DNA of 64,000 bases from Chitinophagales bacterium (GCA_013299105.1 JAAFJY010000007.1:157317-221316), one strand, 5' to 3'. Shown: positions 53,197 to 63,443, counted from the stretch's first letter. Program-made: numbers and translations. The notes: generated by a model from the letters alone, not told the origin.

Positions 53197-54384
53197 ATGT
53201 ACAAATTTTACTTAGCAATTTCATTCGTCTTGCTTAGCATAATTGTGCAGGCTCAAGACCCTTTCTTTCTACACTTCAACGGAGCAGAATCTCAATTCAA
53301 CCCCGCCATGACTGGTTACAAAGGCTCCCGTAGCCTGGGTATCAAATACAAAAGTCAATGGGGTGCAGGGCAACAGAATATTGCTCCATTTAAGACGGGA
53401 TTGATTAATTTTGAGGAGAGTTTGCCATGCCAACCATTAGATTACGGTCTTGCATTTGCATTTGATCAGGAGGGGGACGGCCGTCTGACAACACTTGATC
53501 TAGGTGGGAAAGTAGCAGGAGTTATTCCTTTTGGAATTAATAGCTCTCTAACTAACCTTCGTTTTGGAGTTAACTTTCAGGTTAGTCAAAAATTTGTTGA
53601 TTTTACTCGATTTGTATTTTCAGATCAATTAGACCCCAAATATGGGCTTACCGATGCAAATGGAAATTTGAATCCAACTAGTTTCATTCCACCAAATGAT
53701 GGGAGTAGTAGGATTTTCTTCACTCCAGCTATCGGGTTTGTTTTTCACCATTTAGCTGATCAAGAAGCAACTAACTCCCTTAGCATTCAGTTTGGAGGAG
53801 CTCTACATAATGCATACTCTTTAGGAAGCCCAAGGAATGGGCACACTTATTCTTTGTTGGGCCTAGAATTAGACATTCCAAATCGCTACAATGGTTTTGT
53901 CAAATTAGAGTATATCCCAATCAATAAGTCAAACTATTTTATAAATGTATCTCCATCATTTTTTTTTCAAAAACAAGATGGCCTGGATTATTGGGAAAGT
54001 GGAATAAAAATAGGAGCCAGCCAATTCGCTAGCCTTGGATTGTTTTATCATAGCAATTCGGCAAGCGATTTAGGGATCAATTCTCGTTGGATGTCTCTGA
54101 GCCTAGACTTTGGAAAAATCATTGACCAAGATGTCGGTCGTTTTGACCTTGGTGCTTGCTACTCGTGGAATCAGAGTGGATTGAAAAACTTTGCAGGCCC
54201 TGCATTTGAACTTTCACTTACTTACCATTGGGGTCGCAGTTGGTTTTGTAAAAATGCAAAAGATGAAGGGATCAGTTATTCTTCCTTGTCAAAAAAACGG
54301 TTAAAGTGCCCATCTTGGGCATTCTCCCCAAGACAACGCATGTATGAAAACATTTGGTACAAGACTTTAAATTTTAAGCAATGA
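53197..54384 (+). CDS. PorP/SprF family type IX secretion-associated protein
   Basis: 395 residues with a signal peptide (FYLAISFVLLSIIVQAQ). The N-terminus of the mature protein DPFFLHFNGAESQFNPAMTG is the PorP/SprF signature (the conserved F.....NPA.TG). Further barrel strands follow (LDYGLAFAFDQEGDGRLTTL, FTPAIGFVFHHLADQE, WESGIKIGASQFASLGLFYH). PorP/SprF-like outer-membrane proteins are needed to export or attach a cognate giant T9SS cargo, which is normally the next gene, as here (ATGA overlap). I start at MYKFYLAI; the frame is open upstream to 53080 but that part is not signal-like. Confidence 0.9.
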   Translation: MYKFYLAISFVLLSIIVQAQDPFFLHFNGAESQFNPAMTGYKGSRSLGIKYKSQWGAGQQNIAPFKTGLINFEESLPCQPLDYGLAFAFDQEGDGRLTTLDLGGKVAGVIPFGINSSLTNLRFGVNFQVSQKFVDFTRFVFSDQLDPKYGLTDANGNLNPTSFIPPNDGSSRIFFTPAIGFVFHHLADQEATNSLSIQFGGALHNAYSLGSPRNGHTYSLLGLELDIPNRYNGFVKLEYIPINKSNYFINVSPSFFFQKQDGLDYWESGIKIGASQFASLGLFYHSNSASDLGINSRWMSLSLDFGKIIDQDVGRFDLGACYSWNQSGLKNFAGPAFELSLTYHWGRSWFCKNAKDEGISYSSLSKKRLKCPSWAFSPRQRMYENIWYKTLNFKQ

Positions 54385-57300
54385 AAAATTACATATTTTA
54401 TATCATCTGTGTGTTTCTATTTTTTATTTCTTGTCCAATTGGTATTTATGCACAATGCACTGGTACAACAAGGGTAGCCGCTGAATTTTCGCTCTTCAAA
54501 AATGACATCTGTGAAGGTGAAGTAATTACCATACAGAATACGACAATCGAGAATGGACATACCAAAATGATGTACATCATGAATTGGGGGGACGGCACCA
54601 GACCAGATACAGTTTACCAGAAACAGGAAATGAAACATACTTACAAATTGGATGACCTAGATCCTTGCATAGCAGGAAGCAAAGACCTAGAACTGAGATT
54701 AGATGCCATTCCAACAGGCTGCACCAACTTTAAACACTTTGTTATAAAACCTGTATATGTTAACTTAAAACCCAAACCAAAATTCACCGCCTCACAAGAA
54801 ATTTGCGAGCAAACCAATGTGTCATTTGGCAATCAAACTTGCCCGACCCAAGGAGTGAGGTTCAAATGGAATTTTGGAGCGCCCAGCACACCTGGTATTG
54901 ACACCCTGAGAACTCCTTCTTTCAGTTATCAAACTCCTGGTAATTACAACATCCAACTAACAGCTACTAATCAATGTGGTGATGCAAGCACCAGCCAAGC
55001 GATTCGAGTAGTAGGCCAACCCAAAGCCGATTTTTCATCAAACCTCAATCCCACAACTGGCTGTCTTCCCGATCCCATTGTAAGTTTAAAAAATACCTCT
55101 AATCAATGGAGCAATATCTCTTGGCGCATCACTCCTTTTGATACCGTTAACCGTTGGAAATTCACCGATAAGGCGATGAATTTGAGTTCGAACGAAATCA
55201 ATCTACGTTTTCTCCAAGCTGGCGATTATACTGTAACGCTTACCGCTGATAATGTATGCCCCGGTACCGATACCAAAACCGAAACTATCAAAATCTCAGC
55301 CCCACCCACCATTCGAATGATGGCTCCAAGGGCATCCTGTGAACCCCGTTCGTTTACCACCAGAGATATAGGATTGGATGTGCAAGGTGATATCTCCACC
55401 TACCAATGGACCTTCGAAAACGGCACCCCTTCCAGCTTCTCAGGCCGCGATTTTGGCTCGGTTCGCTTTGAGCAATCGGGTAAGATCAGCTTGACCATCA
55501 AAAGCGCCTGTGGCGACAAAACGGAATCCGTGGACGTCAGCATCGCCAACAAAGCTACCATCAACCTAGCCGATAACCAACTCACTTTTTGCCAAAATGA
55601 AACACCCAAACAACTGAAATTCAGCCCAGTTGGGGGCACTTGGACCATCAGGAATACGAGCAGCCCAGCACTAAACGCCCAAGGCATCCTGAATCCTCGA
55701 AGACTGCCCGTAGGCAAGCACACCCTGAACTATTCCATAGGTACCACCGAATGCCCCAATAGCCAATCGATTGAAATCGAAGTCAAAGATTCGGTAACTG
55801 CCCGTCTGGAAAAAGAACCGGATGGCTGTGACAAGCTGAGCTATCAGCCCAAAGTTACCTACCGGGGTGAAATCAGTACTTATACCTGGGCTTTCGACGG
55901 TGGCACCCCTGCTACTGCAAGTACCGCCACACCAGGCCCTATCGAATTTACCACTCCTGGTAAAAAAATAGTCAAAATTCTTGCGTCAGGTACTTGTGGA
56001 ACGGGCCGTGACTCCATCGAAATCAATATTCAGGCCAAGGAAGCCGCAAAGATCGAAGGATTTTTAGCCCCACTTTGCACAGGTTCTTCACCCGATACCC
56101 TAAAAATCAACGTAACTGGTGGCACCTGGGATGGAAAGGGCATCACCAATAAAAACCTGGGTATTTTTGACCCCAAAACGGCCGGACCAGGCTCGCACGA
56201 AATCACCTATGCCAAACAAAGCGGTGCTTGCAGCATCAACGAGAAAGTGACGATCCAAGTGGTACAATCAGAATCGGTCAGGCTCAGCCCCGACACTTTT
56301 TGCATCAATGCCAGCGCCCGCCCGCTGGTAGTCGACAAGCCCGGCGGTAAGTTTTTCGGAAAAGGAGTGGATTCTACCAGCGGGGCCTTCACTCCCAGCA
56401 TCTCCGGAGTAGGCTTGCAAGAAGTGCGCTACAGCCGCGTGGATGCCAATAATTGTGCAGTAGAAGCCAATGCCAATATTCTGGTCGAAGCCCTACCTAC
56501 CCTTACCTTGACTGATACCTTGAGCTTGTGTGTATCGAGCGTGGACGTGAACCTGCCGCGCTTGCTCAACTACGCCCCAACTCCAGACGGGGGCCAAACT
56601 CGCTGGTTAGGCCAAGGGATCACCAATACCAACAGCGGGATTTTCAACGCCGGAAACCTGCAAGAAGGAAGCTTTTCAGTGATGGTCACTTACCAGCGCA
56701 ACGATTGCGAAATCCGCGACAGCCTCAAAATCCGTCTTGTCCAGGCCCAAGCGCTGGTCATCAGCAGGGATACTTCAATCTGTATCGGCGAAGGCCGCTT
56801 GCGCCTACGCACCAACTTGAGCAGCGGAAAATGGAGTGGCCCTGGCATTGACCAAACCACTGGTGAAATCGACTTGGCAAGGGCTAGCAGTGGAAACTAT
56901 GAATACACCTATATTTTTCAGGAAGGGACCAACTGTGAACAAAAAAAATCGGTCAAAGTCAACGTCATCGACCTGGGTAAAGACCTCCGGGCTGGTGCCA
57001 ATAGCAGTGTTTGTTTCGGCGCTAATGAGTTTACCCTGCCCAAAGGCTCACCAGAGGATGGCTTTTTCCGGGGACCAGCCCTCCTTGACTCAATCACTGG
57101 GCGCATTGATTTGCGGAACCTGAAAACAGATTCGACCTACACCTATCAATACTGCCTCCGAAGCGCTTCCGTATCCAACTGTCAGGCCTGTAAATCCCAG
57201 ACTTTTCGCATCAAGCCCAAGCCCAACGCGGGCTTTGCTTTTGATGGAAAACCCTGCATCAACGAAACCTTTCGGATGCGCAACCTATCACTGGGTGCAA

Positions 57301-60215
57301 AGAGTTACAGGTGGAATTTTGGCGACGGATCGACGGAAAAAACGGATGTGGAGCCCCAACACCGTTACCAAAATCAAGGGACTTACAACTTGAGCCTGAT
57401 CGCTATTTCAAGCGAAGACTGCGCTGATACCTTGACTCGCAGCCTCTACATCACCACTCCACCAGTAGCTAGTTTCAGTCTTCCCAGTCGTGGAGGCTGT
57501 GCTCCTTTTGCGTTGGAAGTCACCAATCAAAGCTCCGGCGATTCGATCACTCAGTTTTGGATCGTGGGCAAAGACACCATTCGCGGGGCCAATTTTGGCC
57601 GAATTATGCTGGATCGGGTCACCAAAGACACTTTTTTTAAGGTTACTCTGGTAGTGGAAAATCTCTGCGGTGAAGTCCGTCAAGTCGACTCGGTGCAGGT
57701 CCGCCCCTACCCCATCGTCAATTTCGGCATCAGCCAAGACGAGGGGTGCTCGCCTTCAACTGTGTCTTTTTTCAACACCACCCTGGGTAATCCCCAAAGC
57801 CTGGAATGGGATTTTGGCAATGGTCAGTCATCTGTCCTTACACAGCCTCCGGCCCAGGTTTACACCACTGGAGAAAAGGACATCACTCAATACACCGTTT
57901 GGTTGCGAGCTAGCAACCAATGCGGACGCGATTCTTTGAAAAAAACCATCACTGTTTTCCCTCCCAACGTCAAAGCTTTTATCGAAAAAGATACCTTTGA
58001 GGTTTGTCAACCCTTCCGCTATCGGCCCAAGGGTTTTGTGACTCCGGGCTCGAAACTGAGCTGGAAACTGATCCATGAAGGAGGTAAATCCGAGGGAAGC
58101 CAACTCGCCCAACCTATCTTCTTGCTGGACCAAGCTGGTCGTTATACCCTTGTTTTATCTGCCTCCAATTGTGGAACCGATACCGATACAGCCTATATTC
58201 AAGTAAAACCTGCCCCCAAAGTGGCCTTTGATCACCGTCCATACGTTTGTCTGGGCCGCAGCATTCAAGTCATCAATCGTTCAGCAGGAATCAGCGGCAG
58301 TGAATGGCGCTTTGGCAATGATCCCAATACGATTCGTCAAAATTCACCCAGCTATACTTTTGATTCGGTAGGTACTTATTGGATCAAATTGAGGGTATTT
58401 TCTGCACTCAACAATTGTCCAGCGGAGGACTCCAGCAAAGTAGAGGTGATTGGCAACCCCACCGCACGCTTTCAGGCTGATAGAACGAGTGGCTGTTTTC
58501 CACTAAAAGTCAATTTCAAGAATTTGAGCACTGGCAATGGTCAGTTGCAAGCGCTTTGGGACTTTGGGGATCAGACTTCAAAAGTGACGCGTTGGGATAC
58601 CGCCCACGTTTTCCAAAGACCCGGCAATTACATCGTTCGACTCCGGGTTTTTGACCGCGATTCTTGTTCAGCGGATACTTCTTTGCTCAATATTTTTGTT
58701 CACGACAAACCCCAAACCGCCTTTTCGGTCCTTTCTCAACGCGCTTGCTTGGGGCACGACTCTTTGGTTTTACGCAATCAATCACGCAATGCGGTGCAAT
58801 ACCTTTGGACTTTTCAAGGTGATACTTTGCGTACCCTAAATGCTCGATTTTGGCCTCGTCAGGCTGGTAATTCCAGTATCCAACTCATCACCAGAAACGC
58901 CTTCAATTGCACGGATACCCTACAGCAAAACCTGAATGTATTGCTTTCCCCCACCGCCGTGATCGATAGTGCCAATACCCAGGCTTGTGTAAACTCAATT
59001 TTTAATTTCAATCATAGTTCACGCCATGCCAGCAGCATTTCCTGGAGCTTTGACAACAACTCTGCTACCACCTCAAGGGTTCAGCATGTGTTTCGCAATG
59101 CAGGACAATATCAGGTAGTTTTGATCGCCAGAACTAACAATGGCTGCCCCAGTGACACCACTTCGCTGCGCATACAAGTTTGGCCCAAACCCAAAGCTGC
59201 GTTCAATTTTGACAAACCCGAAGCTTGTGGCACCCCCGCCTCCGTTTTGTTTTTCAATGAAAGCACCGGAGCAAAAGGTTTCAGTTGGACTTATGGAGAC
59301 GGAACAACCTCTAGCCGAAATCAGGATGAACACATTTATCAAAATCCAGGTGTTTTTAATGTACGTTTGATTGCAGATAACGAGTTTTTATGCCGGGATA
59401 CACTCAACAAACCAGTAGATATTTTCGGGAAACCCCAAGCGAGTTTTGAGCTAGGCAGCAATCGTTGTGCACCAGTTGGTTTGGCCTTGATCAATCGCTC
59501 TACTTCGGCCCTAACTTATCGTTGGCAAGTGAGTAACCTTGGTTCTTTTGCAAAAAAAGACACCACCCTGCGTTTTGAAAAACCAGGAACTTATCGCATT
59601 AAGTTGACCGCCATCTACAACAACCTATGTCGTGACAGCAGCGAACAGAGCATCACCTTGTACCAGCGGCCTAAGGCAGATTTCACTTATCAAGCTAACT
59701 TAAGTCCAAACATCCTGGGGGATGTGCAATTTACAGACCAATCTACCTTGGCAGATCGTTTGCGATGGGAGTTTGGTGATGGAAACACTTCGACCGCCAA
59801 TAACCCCCTTCACGAATACAGCATCAATCGCCCCATCGAAGCGACCTTGATCGCTTTCAATGACAACCAGGGTCAATTTGTATGCGCTGATTCCATCAAA
59901 AAGCCTATCCAACCCGAGTGGTTATCCCGTTTTTATGCCCCGAATGCTTTCACTCCCGGTTATGGAGCTCCTTTAACCCAAGTGTTTAAGCCAACGGGCA
60001 TTGGCATTAAAAAATACCAGATCAGGGTCTTTTCACCCTATGGAGCTTTGGTTTGGAAGGCGGAGGAAGAGGGAATCTCTACCCCTACCGCCGCCTGGGA
60101 CGGCCGACTCAATGGCGAATATGTGCCACAAGGAGCTTATGCTTGGAGGGCCGATGTGGAGTTTGAAGACCAAACAAAAAGAGTGTTTACTGGAACAGTT
60201 ACAGTCATTCGCTGA
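54381..60215 (+). CDS. Giant PKD-repeat surface protein with type B T9SS (gliding-associated) C-terminus
   Basis: 1944 residues with a signal peptide (IFYIICVFLFFISCPIGIYAQ). It consists mainly of PKD and SprB-like repeats, seen as W.FG or WNFG cores with G.Y.V/I.L endings (FKWNFGAPSTPGIDTL, YRWNFGDGSTEKTDVEPQ, LEWDFGNGQSSVL, GSEWRFGNDPNTIRQN, LWDFGDQTSKVTRWDT, FSWTYGDGTTSSRNQDE, LRWEFGDGNTSTANNP). The last 90 residues (FYAPNAFTPGYGAPL to GAYAWRADVEF) are the gliding motility-associated, type B sorting domain. It is coupled to the SprF-like gene by ATGA. It is probably a surface filament or adhesin. Confidence 0.9.
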   Translation: MKNYIFYIICVFLFFISCPIGIYAQCTGTTRVAAEFSLFKNDICEGEVITIQNTTIENGHTKMMYIMNWGDGTRPDTVYQKQEMKHTYKLDDLDPCIAGSKDLELRLDAIPTGCTNFKHFVIKPVYVNLKPKPKFTASQEICEQTNVSFGNQTCPTQGVRFKWNFGAPSTPGIDTLRTPSFSYQTPGNYNIQLTATNQCGDASTSQAIRVVGQPKADFSSNLNPTTGCLPDPIVSLKNTSNQWSNISWRITPFDTVNRWKFTDKAMNLSSNEINLRFLQAGDYTVTLTADNVCPGTDTKTETIKISAPPTIRMMAPRASCEPRSFTTRDIGLDVQGDISTYQWTFENGTPSSFSGRDFGSVRFEQSGKISLTIKSACGDKTESVDVSIANKATINLADNQLTFCQNETPKQLKFSPVGGTWTIRNTSSPALNAQGILNPRRLPVGKHTLNYSIGTTECPNSQSIEIEVKDSVTARLEKEPDGCDKLSYQPKVTYRGEISTYTWAFDGGTPATASTATPGPIEFTTPGKKIVKILASGTCGTGRDSIEINIQAKEAAKIEGFLAPLCTGSSPDTLKINVTGGTWDGKGITNKNLGIFDPKTAGPGSHEITYAKQSGACSINEKVTIQVVQSESVRLSPDTFCINASARPLVVDKPGGKFFGKGVDSTSGAFTPSISGVGLQEVRYSRVDANNCAVEANANILVEALPTLTLTDTLSLCVSSVDVNLPRLLNYAPTPDGGQTRWLGQGITNTNSGIFNAGNLQEGSFSVMVTYQRNDCEIRDSLKIRLVQAQALVISRDTSICIGEGRLRLRTNLSSGKWSGPGIDQTTGEIDLARASSGNYEYTYIFQEGTNCEQKKSVKVNVIDLGKDLRAGANSSVCFGANEFTLPKGSPEDGFFRGPALLDSITGRIDLRNLKTDSTYTYQYCLRSASVSNCQACKSQTFRIKPKPNAGFAFDGKPCINETFRMRNLSLGAKSYRWNFGDGSTEKTDVEPQHRYQNQGTYNLSLIAISSEDCADTLTRSLYITTPPVASFSLPSRGGCAPFALEVTNQSSGDSITQFWIVGKDTIRGANFGRIMLDRVTKDTFFKVTLVVENLCGEVRQVDSVQVRPYPIVNFGISQDEGCSPSTVSFFNTTLGNPQSLEWDFGNGQSSVLTQPPAQVYTTGEKDITQYTVWLRASNQCGRDSLKKTITVFPPNVKAFIEKDTFEVCQPFRYRPKGFVTPGSKLSWKLIHEGGKSEGSQLAQPIFLLDQAGRYTLVLSASNCGTDTDTAYIQVKPAPKVAFDHRPYVCLGRSIQVINRSAGISGSEWRFGNDPNTIRQNSPSYTFDSVGTYWIKLRVFSALNNCPAEDSSKVEVIGNPTARFQADRTSGCFPLKVNFKNLSTGNGQLQALWDFGDQTSKVTRWDTAHVFQRPGNYIVRLRVFDRDSCSADTSLLNIFVHDKPQTAFSVLSQRACLGHDSLVLRNQSRNAVQYLWTFQGDTLRTLNARFWPRQAGNSSIQLITRNAFNCTDTLQQNLNVLLSPTAVIDSANTQACVNSIFNFNHSSRHASSISWSFDNNSATTSRVQHVFRNAGQYQVVLIARTNNGCPSDTTSLRIQVWPKPKAAFNFDKPEACGTPASVLFFNESTGAKGFSWTYGDGTTSSRNQDEHIYQNPGVFNVRLIADNEFLCRDTLNKPVDIFGKPQASFELGSNRCAPVGLALINRSTSALTYRWQVSNLGSFAKKDTTLRFEKPGTYRIKLTAIYNNLCRDSSEQSITLYQRPKADFTYQANLSPNILGDVQFTDQSTLADRLRWEFGDGNTSTANNPLHEYSINRPIEATLIAFNDNQGQFVCADSIKKPIQPEWLSRFYAPNAFTPGYGAPLTQVFKPTGIGIKKYQIRVFSPYGALVWKAEEEGISTPTAAWDGRLNGEYVPQGAYAWRADVEFEDQTKRVFTGTVTVIR

Positions 60216-60443
60216 TGATAAACTTTCCCTTCGCCCCGTGCGTCGTTTACTCTTCAACCTTTCTATCTACACTTTGGTCACCACCCTCACAGTATTGGCT
60301 GGTGGCCATTTCGACTACAATCAGCCTGTAGAACAATGGATTGGACCATTGCTTCTGCAATCAGGCTTTTTGTCTTGGCCTGCTACCTGATCGGATTTGT
60401 CCTTCAAAAATTCAATAAAAAACAAGCTCTCGAAGCCCTCTCT

Positions 60444-60480
60444 CTTCAACCCTTAAATATTTCAACTTTTCAACTCTTTC
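60444..60480 (-). repeat. Dispersed CTTTTCAA-type repeat, locus 4
   Basis: CTTCAACCCTTAAATATTTC and AACTTTTCAACTCTTTCAA lie at the end of the exonuclease gene, in the 263-nt gap after the PKD protein. It is the same family as those at 20071, 21816, 23641 and 62791. The gap otherwise holds no gene. Confidence 0.45.
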
Positions 60481-61021
60481 AATACACCCAATCATCCAAA
60501 AATTTCACAAATAGCTTGGCCAGGTTGATCGCGTCGTCAATACCTCGGTGGTGGGTACCATCAAAATCAAAACCCTCCCGCTCAACGGCCGCTTTGAGGC
60601 CGCATGGCTTACGCAAGCGCTTTAGGTCAACGTACTGCTGCTTGAGGTTGATGTGGGGCTCGGCCCAGTCGGGTTCCATTTTGTGCAGCAGGGAGTCTTG
60701 GATCAGCATTTTTTTGTCAAAACCGCCCCAAGAACACAGCAGATAATCCTCGTCCAGCATCAAGCCCCAGTCCTGAAAATCTTCGGCTACTCGCTCAAAA
60801 GTCTTGGCGCGGTCCACGTCTTGTTGGCGGATACTGGTCAATTCCTGACAAAAAGCAGAAAGGTTGGTATTGAGAATGGGTCTTACAAAACGGTTAAACC
60901 GACTGATCTCATCTCCATAACCATCTACCATTACGGCACCGATCTCAATGATTTCCTGCACTTTGGAGGGCGGACGGCCCTGCCAACAAGTGGCTTCGAG
61001 GTCAAAAATGATAAAGTTCAC
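60479..61021 (-). CDS. DnaQ-like 3'-5' exonuclease (ERI1/KapD type)
   Basis: 180 residues of the DEDDh exonuclease family. ExoI is FIIFDLEATCWQG (catalytic Asp and Glu), ExoII includes SWGGFDKKMLIQD, and ExoIII is HHRGIDDAINLAKLF with the final His and Asp. Sequence character (ATCWQG, the QEIIEIGAV strand, RPILNTNLSAFCQELTSI) matches the KapD/ERI1-like branch, whose bacterial members may trim RNA ends. It is the last gene of a minus-strand series with the PlsB-like and EngB genes. Confidence 0.9.
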   Translation of the reverse strand: MNFIIFDLEATCWQGRPPSKVQEIIEIGAVMVDGYGDEISRFNRFVRPILNTNLSAFCQELTSIRQQDVDRAKTFERVAEDFQDWGLMLDEDYLLCSWGGFDKKMLIQDSLLHKMEPDWAEPHINLKQQYVDLKRLRKPCGLKAAVEREGFDFDGTHHRGIDDAINLAKLFVKFLDDWVY

Positions 61022-61062
61022 GTGTCCTGGGTTTGGTTTTCAACAAGGTTACTAATCCTTTT

Positions 61063-62787
61063 TCAAGCAAGCGATTCGTCTGGTTCGTCCACAATCACCA
61101 ATGCCTCTTTTTGCAAACGGACTTCATCACCCAACTTGTAATTGGCCAGGCGGTTGTGGTAATAATACAAAAGGCTGAAGTCTTCACTGATGATTTCTCC
61201 TTTTTTATTGTATTTCAGCGGCTTCTTGACGTGAAAAGTTCCCAGGTGTGTCAAACCATCTTTGATCAGCTTGGGTAAATCCCAATAAATGGCTTCCGAA
61301 AGCTTGATCTCACCCGCTTCTTTCATTTTGAATAAGAGCTCACGCAATTGCTCGATCACATCTTGCAATACCGGGGCCGAGAAAATGTAATCCTCTTCTG
61401 GCAAACGCAAAAGACCAAACAAATCAAGCTTTGGGTTCTGTTTTTGCAGCATGATGAAGGCCGCATACGATACCAAATGGCTGCTGAGTACGATATTGTC
61501 TTTGTAATAACGCTCCACAATTTTTTCAGCCAGGTCTTTGGTGTATTCCGATTCGCGCTGGATATTGGCCGTGAGCTTTCCTTGGCTGATGAAGTACTCT
61601 TCGATGTTAATGACATTGCCGTATTGGTCAAAACTATTGCCGTCAATGTCAACTGGGTTGCCCAAAACGTCCATTGGTTGACCGAAAGACAAGGCGATGT
61701 CGTTTCCTTCTGCCAGTACTTTCCACACGAAACGGGCGATTTCGAGGGGGCTGTAAGAGCTGTCTTTGGATTTCAAGAAACGCTCTTTACCCAATTGCTT
61801 GAGGTAACTTTCGATCAAAAAAGGTCCTTCCAACACAAAATGGTAGCCCAAAACCAAGGGCACAATGATGATTTTTTCCTTGCCACCTTTTTGAAAAATA
61901 GCCCTTTGTGCCTCCACGGTGGTACTGAGCAGGCCCAACTTCAATTTATCTTCCAAAGCGCCGCTGCGGGAACGGGTTCCACCAGGAAAAAACAAACTAT
62001 TGGTACCGCGCTGCAAAGCCAGGTTTGACATGGCCTTGAGTGTTTCGAGGTAAATGCCGTTCTTCTTGCGACGGTCTACCCGGTATGCACCCAAGCGGTT
62101 CATAAAATAGGCAGTATAGCCCGTATTGTATAAATTGAGACCCGCACCATATGCAAAGGAAGGTAAACCCAGAATTAAGTCCAAAACATAGCCGATCAAA
62201 ATCGAATCCAAGTTGCTGAAGTGTGTGGGCACTACCACCAAAGTACCCTTGGTGGACAAACTGCGGATTTTTTCCAGCTCCCCTTTGACAATCAATTTTT
62301 CAGCCAAACGCCGTTTTGCCCCACCAATCCGCCAAAACCCCTGTTGTTTGGCTTGCAAAAGTCGGTTGAAAAACCAGGTCAGAAATCGCCGCGCAAACAG
62401 AAAAGTGGAGATGCGAAAAGTACCCACAATCTCCTCGCTGTAACGGTGGATGATCGACTCCAGTATCTCCTGGTTATTGGCCTTGGCTTCGGCGTCAGGT
62501 CGATCGAGCGATTGACGCACCAGTTTTTTACTGATCCGGCTCCAAAACTGACGTTCCTTGGGCGGATCCACCTTCCAGGGTTCTTCTTTGATGCGAATAC
62601 GCTCCTGGTAAATGGCTTCACGCAGCAAATCAGTCACTTTTTGTACCGGGCGCCGCATGATGCGTTCTAAAGTGAAGGCCTCGATTTCTTTGACAAAAGC
62701 TTTGCGGTCTTCGCTCAATTTATAGATCGGCCATTGCTCAATGTCGTCAATGACTTGTGGAAAAACGATGGGACCCTTTTTGCTCAT
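61063..62787 (-). CDS. Glycerol-3-phosphate/1-acylglycerol-3-phosphate acyltransferase (PlsB-like)
   Basis: 574 residues. LPLAT motif I is VPTHFSNLDSILIGYVLDL (catalytic HX4D), motif II lies near LYNTGYTAYFMNRLGAYRVD, and motif III is SLFFPGGTRSRSG. The motif IV region reads KIIIVPLVLGYHFVLEGPF. The large size and the N-terminal helical region (about 1-150) fit a PlsB-like membrane-associated enzyme that acylates glycerol-3-phosphate in phospholipid synthesis. Unlike the two paralogues at 130-2438, its HX4D motif is intact. Confidence 0.87.
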   Translation of the reverse strand: MSKKGPIVFPQVIDDIEQWPIYKLSEDRKAFVKEIEAFTLERIMRRPVQKVTDLLREAIYQERIRIKEEPWKVDPPKERQFWSRISKKLVRQSLDRPDAEAKANNQEILESIIHRYSEEIVGTFRISTFLFARRFLTWFFNRLLQAKQQGFWRIGGAKRRLAEKLIVKGELEKIRSLSTKGTLVVVPTHFSNLDSILIGYVLDLILGLPSFAYGAGLNLYNTGYTAYFMNRLGAYRVDRRKKNGIYLETLKAMSNLALQRGTNSLFFPGGTRSRSGALEDKLKLGLLSTTVEAQRAIFQKGGKEKIIIVPLVLGYHFVLEGPFLIESYLKQLGKERFLKSKDSSYSPLEIARFVWKVLAEGNDIALSFGQPMDVLGNPVDIDGNSFDQYGNVINIEEYFISQGKLTANIQRESEYTKDLAEKIVERYYKDNIVLSSHLVSYAAFIMLQKQNPKLDLFGLLRLPEEDYIFSAPVLQDVIEQLRELLFKMKEAGEIKLSEAIYWDLPKLIKDGLTHLGTFHVKKPLKYNKKGEIISEDFSLLYYYHNRLANYKLGDEVRLQKEALVIVDEPDESLA

Positions 62788-62790
62788 GGT

Positions 62791-62820
62791 TTGAGTTGAG
62801 GAGTTGATTGGTTGAAAAGA
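62791..62820 (+). repeat. Dispersed GTTGAGGAGTTGA-type repeat, locus 5
   Basis: TTGAGTTGAGGAGTTGATTG and GTTGAAAAGA lie in the 44-nt gap between EngB and the PlsB-like gene, i.e. just upstream of the latter's start. Confidence 0.45.
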
Positions 62821-62831
62821 GGGGCCTAGAA

Positions 62832-63443
62832 CTAGTGGGTGTCATCAAGTTTTCCCAAAACACCCTCAATAAACTGTAAAATCTCATTGCGGCCTTGCAG
62901 CGATACTGCGGAGCTTAGGAACTCTTGCGGCAATGCATTCCAATGTTCCAGCAAACCGCTTCGAATGCTTTGCAGGTTGGCTTCCAGTTCTTGGGGCTTT
63001 AGTTTTTCGATTTTGGTGTAAACCAGTACAAATGGAACACTCATTTCGCCCAGCCAGTTGATGAATTCTACATCTACTTGCTGCGAAGGCAGTTTTCCGT
63101 CAACCAATACAAAGGCTAGGCATAGATTGGTGCGATGAAGCAGGTAATCCTGGATCATTTTTTCCCATTCCTTGCGTTTGGTTTTTGAAATCCGGGCGTA
63201 ACCATAACCAGGCAAATCGACGATGTACCAGCTTTGGTTGACCAAAAAATAGTTGATCAACTGGGTTTTGCCGGGTGTTTGCGAGGTACGGGCCATTTCT
63301 TTTTGGCGTACCAGCATATTGATCAGTGAGGATTTGCCGACATTTGAACGCCCAATGAAGGCAAATTCAGGCATATCATCCTGGGGGCAGCCCCGGTAAT
63401 TGGGGAAACTCCCTTTGTACTCCACCGTTTTTACATCACTCAT
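62832..63443 (-). CDS. engB: Ribosome biogenesis GTP-binding protein EngB/YihA
   Basis: 203 residues. GTPase motifs: G1 FIGRSNVGKSSLIN, G2 around SQTPGKTQLINYF, G3 IVDLPGYGYARI and G4 VYTKIEKLKP. EngB is needed for maturation of the large ribosomal subunit. I start at MSDVKTVEYKG; an in-frame ATG 20 codons upstream gives a poor N-terminus. It lies 44 nt upstream of the PlsB-like gene. Confidence 0.93.
   Translation of the reverse strand: MSDVKTVEYKGSFPNYRGCPQDDMPEFAFIGRSNVGKSSLINMLVRQKEMARTSQTPGKTQLINYFLVNQSWYIVDLPGYGYARISKTKRKEWEKMIQDYLLHRTNLCLAFVLVDGKLPSQQVDVEFINWLGEMSVPFVLVYTKIEKLKPQELEANLQSIRSGLLEHWNALPQEFLSSAVSLQGRNEILQFIEGVLGKLDDTH

Noticed and set aside
60001..60390. Plus-strand 129-residue ORF at the end of the PKD protein
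   Set aside because: The first part overlaps the PKD protein in another frame; the rest lies in the gap with a hydrophobic stretch but no credible start of its own.
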